DNA of 13,680 nt from an uncultured Bacilli bacterium (GTDB lineage Bacteria; Bacillota_I; Bacilli_A; RFN20; CAG-826), in contig CAJOOD010000076.1 of the NCBI GenBank assembly GCA_905236085.1, positions 1-13,680 of the forward strand, in the 5' to 3' direction. The notes below the pieces were generated by a model, which was not told where the DNA came from, made no database searches, and saw only the letters and a list, made by a program, of their open reading frames with translations. Below are positions 1 to 6,065 of this stretch, piece after piece. The position numbers and the translations under genes were made by a program. How positions within the stretch are numbered: position 1 is the stretch's first letter; every line of letters starts with the position of its first letter.

Positions 1-32
1 TCTTCGTATAAACGAGGAGAATCGATCTCATC

Positions 33-53
33 CTAACACAACACGATTAATTA
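33..53. repeat. Short near-copy of the ssb start region
   Basis: Bases 33-53 match bases 714-734, the first codons of ssb, at 19 of 21 positions with a 14-base exact core. The copy begins at the last base pairs of the rpsR stop codon. Similarity stops at both ends, so there is no second ssb gene here. It may be chance in AT-rich DNA, or a trace of a small duplication or recombination event. The remaining left edge (1-32) holds no gene I can support: a minus-strand ATG at 31-29 opens a frame that runs off the window but has no spaced ribosome binding site. Confidence 0.4.
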
Positions 54-278
54 GTCTTGGACGTATGGTAATAAAGCCATAAAGCGGGCATTTTTGATAG
101 CTCTTGCGAGTTCTCTTTGATGCTTTGCACATGTACCAGTTGTACGTCTTGGAGAAATCTTGCCATTTGGAGTAATAAACATTTTCAACATTTCAACATC
201 TTTATAGTCGATATGTTTGATATTATTCTTTTTGAAGTAACAAAATTTCTTGTGTGGTCTAACTTTTTTATAAGCCAT
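51..278 (-). CDS. rpsR: 30S ribosomal protein S18
   Basis: Small-subunit ribosomal protein that pairs with S6 on the central domain of 16S rRNA at the platform. The 75-aa product shows the family core: an N-terminal basic stretch with KFCYFKKN, HIDYKDVE at about residues 22-29, GKISPRRTTGTCAKHQR at about 39-55, and the C-terminal ARFMALLPY. The length is normal for a Gram-positive S18. Two cysteines remain (KFCYF and TGTC), but the full four-cysteine zinc set is not present. The start is set by an AAAGGAAA Shine-Dalgarno element about 9 nt upstream. The gene follows ssb by 22 nt and is the third gene of the rpsF-ssb-rpsR operon, an arrangement shared by most bacteria. No terminator is visible before the window edge, so the operon may continue. 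Confidence 0.97.
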   Translation of the reverse strand: MAYKKVRPHKKFCYFKKNNIKHIDYKDVEMLKMFITPNGKISPRRTTGTCAKHQRELARAIKNARFMALLPYVQD

Positions 279-300
279 GTTAATGTATTTCCTTTCTAGC

Positions 301-735
301 TTATGTCATCCAAGGTAGATCATCGTCTGGTAAATCTACTGTATCTAAGTTCTTAGATTCTTCAATTGGAGTTTGATCAAATCCTGGTTCCGCGACTTCA
401 TTTTGATTTCCGCCTGCGGATTTTGGTTCTAAGAATCTAACTTGATCTGCGATAACTTCGATTACAGATCCTTTTGTGCCATCTTTTCTTTCAAATTTTC
501 TTTGACTTAGACGGCCATCGACACCGACGAGACTTCCTTTTCTAGCGAATTTGCTGACATTTTCAGCTGTTTGATTGAATGAAACAACTCTAATATATAA
601 AGCTGTACGATTTCCTTCTGCATCTTTTTGCCATGTATCAACGGCAAGATCGAAATTGCAGATAGATGTTCCTGATGGTTTCTTGAGTTCTGGGTCGCGG
701 ACTAGGCGACCAACTAAAACAACACGATTAATCAT
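301..735 (-). CDS. ssb: Single-stranded DNA-binding protein
   Basis: Homotetrameric protein that coats single-stranded DNA in replication, repair and recombination and recruits partner enzymes through its acidic C-terminal tip. The 144-aa product has an N-terminal OB fold (about residues 1-105) with MINRVVLVGRL, RDPELK, FDLAVDTW, FNQTAENVSKFARKGSLV and DGRL. A glycine/glutamine/acid-rich linker (about 106-130) follows, then an acidic tail. The tail reads DLPDDDLPWMT, whereas the usual tip ends in DDDLPF or DDDIPF. Here a tryptophan replaces the terminal phenylalanine and two further residues follow it. The start ATG has AAAGGAGA 6 nt upstream and lies 15 nt after rpsF. It is co-transcribed with the S6 and S18 genes, as in Bacillus. 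Confidence 0.97.
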   Translation of the reverse strand: MINRVVLVGRLVRDPELKKPSGTSICNFDLAVDTWQKDAEGNRTALYIRVVSFNQTAENVSKFARKGSLVGVDGRLSQRKFERKDGTKGSVIEVIADQVRFLEPKSAGGNQNEVAEPGFDQTPIEESKNLDTVDLPDDDLPWMT

Positions 736-750
736 TTTTTGTCTCCTTTA

Positions 751-1044
751 TTATTCTTCTGGATCGACGGTAATTAAATGACGAAGCACATTAGGATTAA
801 ATTTCACTAAACGAGAGAATTCGTTGGTGGCTTTTACTTCTGCACTGATTTTTAAAACGACATAGTAGCCTTTAGTCTCATCCTTGATAGGATAAGCTAA
901 TTCCCTTAAGCCTAAGGATTCATCAGTGGATCTAACTTCTGCACCATTAATGGTGAGAATAGCCGCTAATTTGTCCATAACGTCTTTACGGGCAGCTTCA
1001 TCTAAGTCAGCTTTTAAAATGTACATGAGTTCGTATTTTTTCAT
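751..1044 (-). CDS. rpsF: 30S ribosomal protein S6
   Basis: Small-subunit ribosomal protein that binds 16S rRNA as a heterodimer with S18. The 97-aa product shows the family signatures MKKYELMYIL at the N-terminus, LRELAYPIKDETKGYYVVL at about residues 46-64, and PNVLRHLI near the end. The start is the ATG at 1044. A GTG at 1053 is in frame, but it lies inside the Shine-Dalgarno sequence GGAGGTG and would erase the ideal spacing, so the upstream start is rejected. It is the first gene of the rpsF-ssb-rpsR operon, behind its own promoter and a short structured leader. Read from this operon, S6 and S18 would be made together with SSB. Confidence 0.97.
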   Translation of the reverse strand: MKKYELMYILKADLDEAARKDVMDKLAAILTINGAEVRSTDESLGLRELAYPIKDETKGYYVVLKISAEVKATNEFSRLVKFNPNVLRHLITVDPEE

Positions 1045-1050
1045 CTTGTA

Positions 1051-1060
1051 CACCTCCCTT
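1051..1060 (-). promoter_or_regulatory. Strong ribosome binding site of rpsF
   Basis: On the minus strand AAGGGAGGTG lies 6 nt before the ATG at 1044. It is the strongest Shine-Dalgarno match in the window and decides the rpsF start against the in-frame GTG embedded in it. Confidence 0.85.
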
Positions 1061-1070
1061 TGGTCTATTG

Positions 1071-1110
1071 GCTGTTATCTATCTAACAGCAGAGATACTG
1101 CGAATGCAGT
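1071..1110 (-). promoter_or_regulatory. Structured 5' leader of the rpsF operon
   Basis: The predicted leader carries two perfect hairpins. The first (1110-1097) has stem ACTGC/GCAGT and loop ATTC. It would begin at, or within a base of, the predicted transcription start (A1110), giving the mRNA a 5'-terminal stem-loop. The second (1090-1071) has a 7-bp stem GCTGTTA/TAACAGC with loop GATAGA. It lies 10 nt before the Shine-Dalgarno sequence. Many bacteria regulate rpsF through a leader that binds the S6:S18 complex. The position fits such an element, but I could not match its conserved core, so the assignment to that RNA family is only a possibility. Confidence 0.45.
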
Positions 1111-1116
1111 GATAGT

Positions 1117-1145
1117 ATTATACATAATACATCAAAAATAGTCTA
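1117..1145 (-). promoter_or_regulatory. Promoter of rpsF-ssb-rpsR
   Basis: A perfect -10 box TATAAT (1122-1117) is preceded at 17 bp by TAGACT (1145-1140), a 4/6 match to the -35 consensus. Initiation is expected near A1110, giving a leader of about 65 nt. The position fits a vegetative sigma promoter between the lysS terminator and rpsF. Confidence 0.65.
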
Positions 1146-1248
1146 GGTCATTTTTTTACCATCGAGAATTATTGCTATTTTTTTTGATACTGCACTTATC
1201 AAATATAACAACACATAGAGAAATATTCCCTACATATATCTAATATCC

Positions 1249-1281
1249 GCGAAAAACGAAAATTGACAAAAATTTTTTCGC
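1249..1281. repeat. Inverted repeat between lysS and rpsF
   Basis: GCGAAAAA (1249-1256) and TTTTTCGC (1274-1281) form an 8-bp inverted repeat around a 17-nt centre. Within it, CGAAAATT can also pair with the AATTTTTTCG arm with a small bulge, so two folds compete. The centre holds TTGACA on the plus strand. It lies immediately downstream of the lysS terminator and well upstream of the rpsF promoter. Function is unknown; it could be a backup transcription stop or a protein-binding dyad. Confidence 0.4.
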
Positions 1282-1282
1282 C

Positions 1283-1310
1283 TATTAAAAAATCCCACCT
1301 TAGGTGGGAT
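1283..1310 (-). terminator. Intrinsic terminator of the ftsH-dusB-lysS unit
   Basis: Fifteen bases after the lysS stop the minus strand folds into an 8-bp stem ATCCCACC/GGTGGGAT with a 3-nt loop, followed by TTTTTAATA. This is a typical Rho-independent terminator. The flanking A- and T-runs make it partly symmetric, so it could also stop plus-strand transcripts. Confidence 0.85.
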
Positions 1311-1324
1311 AATTTTTGTATATT

Positions 1325-2824
1325 TTATTTATTGCTATCTCTCATGGTTGGGAAAAGGATTACTTCACGGATTGATGCTTGGTTGGTTAATAACATAACT
1401 AATCTATCAATACCCATACCAATTCCACCAGCAGGTGGCATACCATATTCAAGAGCGTTTAAGAAATCATAGTCCATTTCGCTAGCTTCATCATCACCTA
1501 ATTCTTTTGCTTTAAGTTGAGCAATGAATCTTTCCTTTTGATCGATAGGATCATTTAATTCAGTATACGCATTAGCGAGCTCTTTACCATTGACAAATAA
1601 TTCAAATCTCTCGGTAAATCTTGGGTCTTTTCCGCGTTTTGTAAGTGGAGAGACCTCAATTGGATAGGAATAAACGAAGGTTGGTTGAATGAGATCGTCT
1701 TGGCATAATTCTTCATAAATTTCGTTTAAGATATAACCAACAGTATTTTTGAATTTATCTAATTTGATGCCATATTTATCAGCGACCGCTTTTGCTTCTT
1801 CGAATGTGATATCTTCTCTGGAGAAATCCACTCCAGTTTTTTCTTTAACTAAATCCACCATAGATACCCATCTAAATGGTTTAGAGAAGTCAATGGTCTT
1901 ACCTTGATATTCAATAATTGCGGAACCTGTCACATCTTTAGCGACTTTTCTTATCATTCCTTCGGATAATTTTCTCATTGACTGCAAATTGCCAAATGCC
2001 TCATAAGCTTCAACAGTGGTAAATTCTGGATTATGAGTGGTATCCATACCTTCGTTACGGAATAATCTACCAATTTCATACACTCTTTCCATACCACCTA
2101 CGAGAAGTCTTTTTAATGGCAATTCCGTAGCAATTCTAAGGTAAAAGTCTTTATCTAAAGCATTGTGGTGGGTGACAAATGGTCTCGCGGCCGCACCACC
2201 GAGGATTGGATTTAAGACTGAAGTTTCGACTTCTACATAGCCGTTTTCATCTAAATAAGATTGAATTGCACGGATAATCTTTGGTCTAGTAAAAGCAATC
2301 TTTTTAGAATCTTCATTCATGATTAAATCGACATATCGATGTCTATATCTTTCTTCGACATCGGTTAGACCATGGAATTTTTCTGGAAGTGGTTTTAATG
2401 ATTTGCTTAAATGGGTGAATTTTAATGTCTTAACAGTTAATTCACCAGTTCTAGTGGTCATAACCTCACCAGTAACACCAACGATATCACCGATATCCGC
2501 CATCTTGAACAAATCATATTGTTTAGCACCTACATCATTAATTCCGATATAGGCTTGCATATTACCGGTTTTATCTTGGAGATTGATAAAAGAGGCCTTA
2601 CCCATTCTACGAATAGCCATGATTCTACCGGCGATAGAAACATTTAAATGTAATCTTTTAATACCTAATGCACTTCTACCTTTACAAATATCTCTAATAT
2701 CTTGAGCATGATGAGTAACTTTAAAGGCTTTACCAAATGGGTCAATACCTAATTCTTTATATTTTTCTAATTTGTTACGTCTAGCAATCTCTTGATCATT
2801 TAATACTAATTCTTTTTCTTCCAT
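1325..2824 (-). CDS. lysS: Lysine--tRNA ligase, class II
   Basis: Charges tRNA-Lys with lysine in the cytoplasm. The 499-aa product has the class II LysRS layout. There is an N-terminal helix, then an OB-fold anticodon-binding domain (about residues 58-145, with GRIMAIRRMGKASFINLQD). The catalytic domain carries motif 2 FRNEGMDTTHNPEF at about 255-268 and motif 3 GGIGMGIDRLVML at about 466-478. The protein ends with REVILFPTMR. The length matches bacterial LysRS. The start is supported by GAGGTG 7 nt upstream. It follows dusB by 22 nt, the same dusB-lysS pairing seen in Bacillus, and precedes a strong terminator, so it is the last gene of its transcription unit. No T-box-like leader is seen. 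Confidence 0.98.
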   Translation of the reverse strand: MEEKELVLNDQEIARRNKLEKYKELGIDPFGKAFKVTHHAQDIRDICKGRSALGIKRLHLNVSIAGRIMAIRRMGKASFINLQDKTGNMQAYIGINDVGAKQYDLFKMADIGDIVGVTGEVMTTRTGELTVKTLKFTHLSKSLKPLPEKFHGLTDVEERYRHRYVDLIMNEDSKKIAFTRPKIIRAIQSYLDENGYVEVETSVLNPILGGAAARPFVTHHNALDKDFYLRIATELPLKRLLVGGMERVYEIGRLFRNEGMDTTHNPEFTTVEAYEAFGNLQSMRKLSEGMIRKVAKDVTGSAIIEYQGKTIDFSKPFRWVSMVDLVKEKTGVDFSREDITFEEAKAVADKYGIKLDKFKNTVGYILNEIYEELCQDDLIQPTFVYSYPIEVSPLTKRGKDPRFTERFELFVNGKELANAYTELNDPIDQKERFIAQLKAKELGDDEASEMDYDFLNALEYGMPPAGGIGMGIDRLVMLLTNQASIREVILFPTMRDSNK

Positions 2825-2846
2825 AACTTTTCACCTCGTTAGCCCT

Positions 2847-3824
2847 TTAATTATCTATATATTTTTCTAAAATATCAACTAAGTCTTTATATGAAGATAT
2901 TTTTGAAGCTATCTCGCTTCTAATAGTTTTACTATTGGGAAAGCCTTCAAAGAATTTGGGTCCGATGGTGCGATATATCTTCATACCTTTTTCTTCCCCT
3001 TTATCCTCTATGACCATTTTAGCCAAGTCTAAACAATATTGCTTTTGCTCTAATATTGTTGCGTCCCTTAATCGCTCATTTTTTGCAAAATAAGCCTTGA
3101 TTTGCTGGATTAATGTTGGATTTCCCACTCCTCCTCTAGCGATCATTACCGCTTGGGCTTTACTTATTTTTAAAGCATTAATCGCATCATCTAAAGTGAA
3201 TATATCACCAGATACCACAAGGGGGACATTCATCTTGTCTTGAAGATTTTCTAATAATTCAATTCGAGCTTTTCCAGCATATAATTGTTTGGTCGTTCTA
3301 GCGTGTACCGCGATCATTTTAACGCCCGCTTTTTCTAATATTTTAATCGTGTCTAGATAATTAATACTTTTATCATCCCAGCCTAATCTTATCTTTGCAG
3401 TAACCGGCCAAGATGAGGCTTTAACAATCTTAGACATATAATCGTATAGATAATCTAAATCTTTTAATAAAGCTGAGCCACTTCCCGCAGATGTAACCTT
3501 TTTAACTGGGCAGCCTAAATTGATATCAATAAAGTCTGGTTGCCATTCTTTTCTTTGCTTTTTAATGATATCCATGGCTTCAATAATGGTTTCTGCTTTA
3601 TTACCAAATAATTGCACTCCATAAGGATGTTCTAAGCCATCAGATTTTAAATAAGAGATAGTTTCTTCATTACCGTATTTTAAACCACAGTCAGAGACCA
3701 TCTCTGATATTACGACATCTGCGCCGAAGGATTTCATGAATTTGCGGTATGAATAAAAAGTATAGCCCGCCATAGGACCAAGTACGATGTTACCATTTAT
3801 TTCGATATCGCCTATCTTCCACAT
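2847..3824 (-). CDS. dusB: tRNA-dihydrouridine synthase (DusB family)
   Basis: FMN- and NADPH-dependent enzyme that reduces uridines in the tRNA D-loop. The 325-aa product begins like the family (MWKIGDIEI), with LGPMAGYT at about 15-22 where APMAGVTD is usual. It has the catalytic cysteine in NLGCPVKKV (Cys105), KIRLGWD at about 144-150, VHARTTKQLYAGKA at about 173-186, SGDI at about 205-208 in place of the common NGDI, and the phosphate-binding ARGGVGNP at about 229-236. The start codon has no Shine-Dalgarno sequence. Directly before it lies a terminator-like hairpin covering the ftsH stop, 18 nt upstream. Translation may depend on ribosomes finishing ftsH. The substitutions are mild and I expect an active enzyme. 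The exact uridine position modified cannot be told from sequence. Confidence 0.95.
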   Translation of the reverse strand: MWKIGDIEINGNIVLGPMAGYTFYSYRKFMKSFGADVVISEMVSDCGLKYGNEETISYLKSDGLEHPYGVQLFGNKAETIIEAMDIIKKQRKEWQPDFIDINLGCPVKKVTSAGSGSALLKDLDYLYDYMSKIVKASSWPVTAKIRLGWDDKSINYLDTIKILEKAGVKMIAVHARTTKQLYAGKARIELLENLQDKMNVPLVVSGDIFTLDDAINALKISKAQAVMIARGGVGNPTLIQQIKAYFAKNERLRDATILEQKQYCLDLAKMVIEDKGEEKGMKIYRTIGPKFFEGFPNSKTIRSEIASKISSYKDLVDILEKYIDN

Positions 3825-3825
3825 A

Positions 3826-3854
3826 GTTGAAAAAGGAAGGCTTCAACCTTCCTT
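3826..3854 (-). promoter_or_regulatory. Terminator-like hairpin with competing fold between ftsH and dusB
   Basis: The last ftsH codons and the spacer form AAGGAAGG (3854-3847), loop TTGAAG, CCTTCCTT (3840-3833), with five T residues at 3834-3830: an intrinsic-terminator shape ending 5 nt before the dusB ATG. A second stem, GTTGAA (3847-3842) with TTCAAC (3831-3826), uses overlapping bases and excludes the first. The ftsH stop codon TGA lies in the loop of the first fold and in an arm of the second, so terminating ribosomes would influence the choice. Whether this is a real attenuator is inference. Confidence 0.5.
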
Positions 3855-5864
3855 GTCATCCTTTACTTCTTTATTTTCTTCGCTAGGAGGATTATCAGGT
3901 TGAACTGGTTCAGTTTTTACTTCTTCCTTAGCAAGTCCTAATACAGAATTGATTTCTTCAGCAGTAATGGTTTCTTGTTCAAGAAGCTTTTCTGCGATAG
4001 CTTTGACATCATCTTTGTGTTCAGTTAGAAGTTTAGTGGCTTTATCATGAGCGTCATCGATGATAAATCTAATTTCTTTATCGATTTCATTAGCGACTTG
4101 GCTGGAGAAATTTCTTTGCGTATTAGCGTAGTCTCTACCTAAGAAGACAGAGCCTGTATCTTGTTCATATTGAACAGGACCTAGAGAAGACATACCTAAT
4201 TCAGTAACCATCATTCTAGCGATTCTTGTGGCCACTTCAATGTCGTTTTGAGCGCCACTAGAGATTTCACCAATAAATAGTTCTTCAGATGTTCTACCAC
4301 CTAAATACCCTACAATTCTCGCCTCTAATTCTGATTTTGTATATACAAATCTATCATTTTCTGGGGTCATTAAGACGTGACCACCAGTATTTCCACGAGG
4401 AATAATGGTAATCTTTTGTACCTTATCAGAGTTAGGTAAGAATAGACCAATAACTGCGTGACCAGCTTCATGATAAGCGATGGTCTTCTTTTCTCTATCA
4501 GTAATGCTTCTAGAAGATTTGGCTGGACCAGAAATTCTTCTATCAATAGCTTCATCAATATCTGCAAGAGAAATGCATTCTTCTTTATTTCTAACCGCTA
4601 AGATGGCCGCTTCATTTAAAACGTTTTCTAAATCAGCGCCAGAGAAACCAGTAGTTCTAGCGGCTAAGGCATCAAAGTCGATTTCAGGAGATAGAATCTT
4701 ATTACGAGCATGCACTCGCATAATTGCAGCTCTACCTTTCTTATCTGGTAATGAGACAGTGATCTTTCTATCGAAACGTCCCGCTCTTAATAAGGCTGGA
4801 TCTAAAACGTCATCTCTATTTGTAGCGGCGATAACAATAATACCGGAATTATCAGAGAAGCCATCCATTTCTACGAGTAATTGGTTAAGGGTTTGTTCAC
4901 GTTCATCGTTGCCACCACCTAAGCCAGCACCTCTTTGTCTACCAACAGCATCGATTTCATCGATAAAGATTAGACATGGGGCATTTTCTTTCGCTGTTTT
5001 AAACATATCTCTAACACGGCCTGCACCAACACCGACAAACATTTCGACGAAGTCAGAACCAGAGATAGAATAGAATGGAACACCTGCTTCACCAGCAACA
5101 GCTTTAGCTAATAATGTTTTACCACATCCTGGAGGCCCCACTAAAAGGACACCTTTTGGCAATTTCGCACCAAATTTCTGATATTTTTTAGGTTCTTTAA
5201 GATAAGAAACTAATTCTTGCATCTCTAATTTTTCTTCATCAGCGCCAGCGACATCATCAAATTTAACTTTTGAAGCGTTTTCTCTTCTGGCTCTCGATCT
5301 ATTGAAGTCTAAGGCTCTATTGTTGGTGTTACCAACGCTTCTAGAGAAGACAAAGAATAAGATAACGACCGCTAAGATGGAGCCACCTAACATGATAATT
5401 GTTGGTCCCCATTGATCCCACCAAGTGGTAACATATGGATTATTAAATGTAATCTTTTTATCTACTACATTAGCGTAGGTTATGTTCATAACGCTATCGT
5501 TAATTTGTTTTGCTTCTGTTTCACCATCAAGAGTATAGAAATATTCAACATTTGACACCCATGTCGCTTGGTCAATCGTACAATAGAATCTATATTCAGT
5601 TGGATTAGCAACACTTGGATCATATTTCTTATATCTGCCTTCGATTGAAACAATAGTTTGTTCCATTGGAGTGATATAAACTTCTGTCACACGACCATTC
5701 ATTAAAGTATCGACATATTTGCTAACAGTAAATGCATCTGCTGAATTGTTATTAGCAAACATGGAATATATTAAGAAAGACAACAAAACGATGGATAATA
5801 CAAATACGATGATATAACCAATTGATATTCTTCTTCTTGGCGCGGGGTTATTATTTTCTGCCAT
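3843..5864 (-). CDS. ftsH: ATP-dependent zinc metalloprotease FtsH
   Basis: Hexameric membrane AAA+ protease that extracts and degrades misfolded membrane proteins and short-lived regulators. The 673-aa product has a short basic N-terminus, TM1 at about residues 14-36, an extracytoplasmic domain of about 115 residues, and TM2 at about 154-175. The AAA+ module has Walker A GPPGCGKT (243-250), Walker B LIFIDEID (about 298-305) and the second region of homology around AATNRDDVLDPALLRAGRFDR. The peptidase domain has the zinc motif HEAGH (465-469) and a likely third ligand, Asp541, in GAQNDIEVAT. The C-terminal 30 residues are acidic and disordered in style. The start is fixed by AGGAGG 5 nt upstream. 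In Bacillus ftsH follows tilS-hprT; here it follows tilS after a 201-nt gap with its own promoter-like sequence. All catalytic residues are present. Confidence 0.98.
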   Translation of the reverse strand: MAENNNPAPRRRISIGYIIVFVLSIVLLSFLIYSMFANNNSADAFTVSKYVDTLMNGRVTEVYITPMEQTIVSIEGRYKKYDPSVANPTEYRFYCTIDQATWVSNVEYFYTLDGETEAKQINDSVMNITYANVVDKKITFNNPYVTTWWDQWGPTIIMLGGSILAVVILFFVFSRSVGNTNNRALDFNRSRARRENASKVKFDDVAGADEEKLEMQELVSYLKEPKKYQKFGAKLPKGVLLVGPPGCGKTLLAKAVAGEAGVPFYSISGSDFVEMFVGVGAGRVRDMFKTAKENAPCLIFIDEIDAVGRQRGAGLGGGNDEREQTLNQLLVEMDGFSDNSGIIVIAATNRDDVLDPALLRAGRFDRKITVSLPDKKGRAAIMRVHARNKILSPEIDFDALAARTTGFSGADLENVLNEAAILAVRNKEECISLADIDEAIDRRISGPAKSSRSITDREKKTIAYHEAGHAVIGLFLPNSDKVQKITIIPRGNTGGHVLMTPENDRFVYTKSELEARIVGYLGGRTSEELFIGEISSGAQNDIEVATRIARMMVTELGMSSLGPVQYEQDTGSVFLGRDYANTQRNFSSQVANEIDKEIRFIIDDAHDKATKLLTEHKDDVKAIAEKLLEQETITAEEINSVLGLAKEEVKTEPVQPDNPPSEENKEVKDDKEG

Positions 5865-5925
5865 ATAAGCCTCCTGTTCCTTAAAATTTGATATTTAACA
5901 CAAACGTGCATCAAAACGTTTAATG

Positions 5926-5941
5926 ACATTATATATAATGT
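5926..5941. repeat. 16-bp perfect palindrome upstream of ftsH
   Basis: ACATTATATATAATGT is its own reverse complement. It lies 62-77 bp before the ftsH start, just downstream of the predicted -10 box, and itself contains a TATAAT on each strand. It could be an operator, an alternative -10 element, or AT-rich chance. Between it and the gene are two AAACGT/ACGTTT elements about one helical turn apart (5902-5907 and 5914-5921). Confidence 0.5.
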
Positions 5942-5947
5942 AGATAG

Positions 5948-5976
5948 ATTTTAAAAGAAAAATAGAATTATTGCAA
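5948..5976 (-). promoter_or_regulatory. Candidate ftsH promoter
   Basis: TTGCAA (5976-5971, 4/6 to the -35 consensus), a 17-bp spacer, and TAAAAT (5953-5948, 5/6 to the -10) lie about 85 bp before ftsH. The -35 overlaps the 3' arm of a small hairpin GCAAC-TTT-GTTGC (5985-5973) that lacks a good T-run on this strand. The only other sequence in the tilS-ftsH gap is AT-rich and unremarkable. An alternative -10 TATAAT at 5933-5928 has a poor -35. Confidence 0.5.
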
Positions 5977-6065
5977 CAAAGTTGCTTTTATAAAAAACGT
6001 GTTGTCTTATATCGAGGCTCATTTAGGTTGAATTTAAATCACAAAAACCACGCAAATCTTTAATT

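Noticed and set aside
1..31. Possible partial gene starting at a minus-strand ATG at 31-29
   Set aside because: Only ten codons are visible, there is no spaced ribosome binding site and no recognisable N-terminus.
1042..1053. GTG start giving S6 three extra residues
   Set aside because: The GTG is part of the Shine-Dalgarno sequence itself; the ATG at 1044 has ideal spacing and gives the standard MKKYE start.
4480..5073. 197-aa plus-strand open frame
   Set aside because: It lies fully antisense to the conserved AAA+ core of ftsH and its protein sequence shows no family motif; it is a shadow frame.
5964..5990. Hairpin GCAAC-TTT-GTTGC as a tilS terminator
   Set aside because: The stem is only 5 bp and the minus-strand flank is AATAATT instead of a T-run; it is better oriented for the plus strand, where there is no gene.
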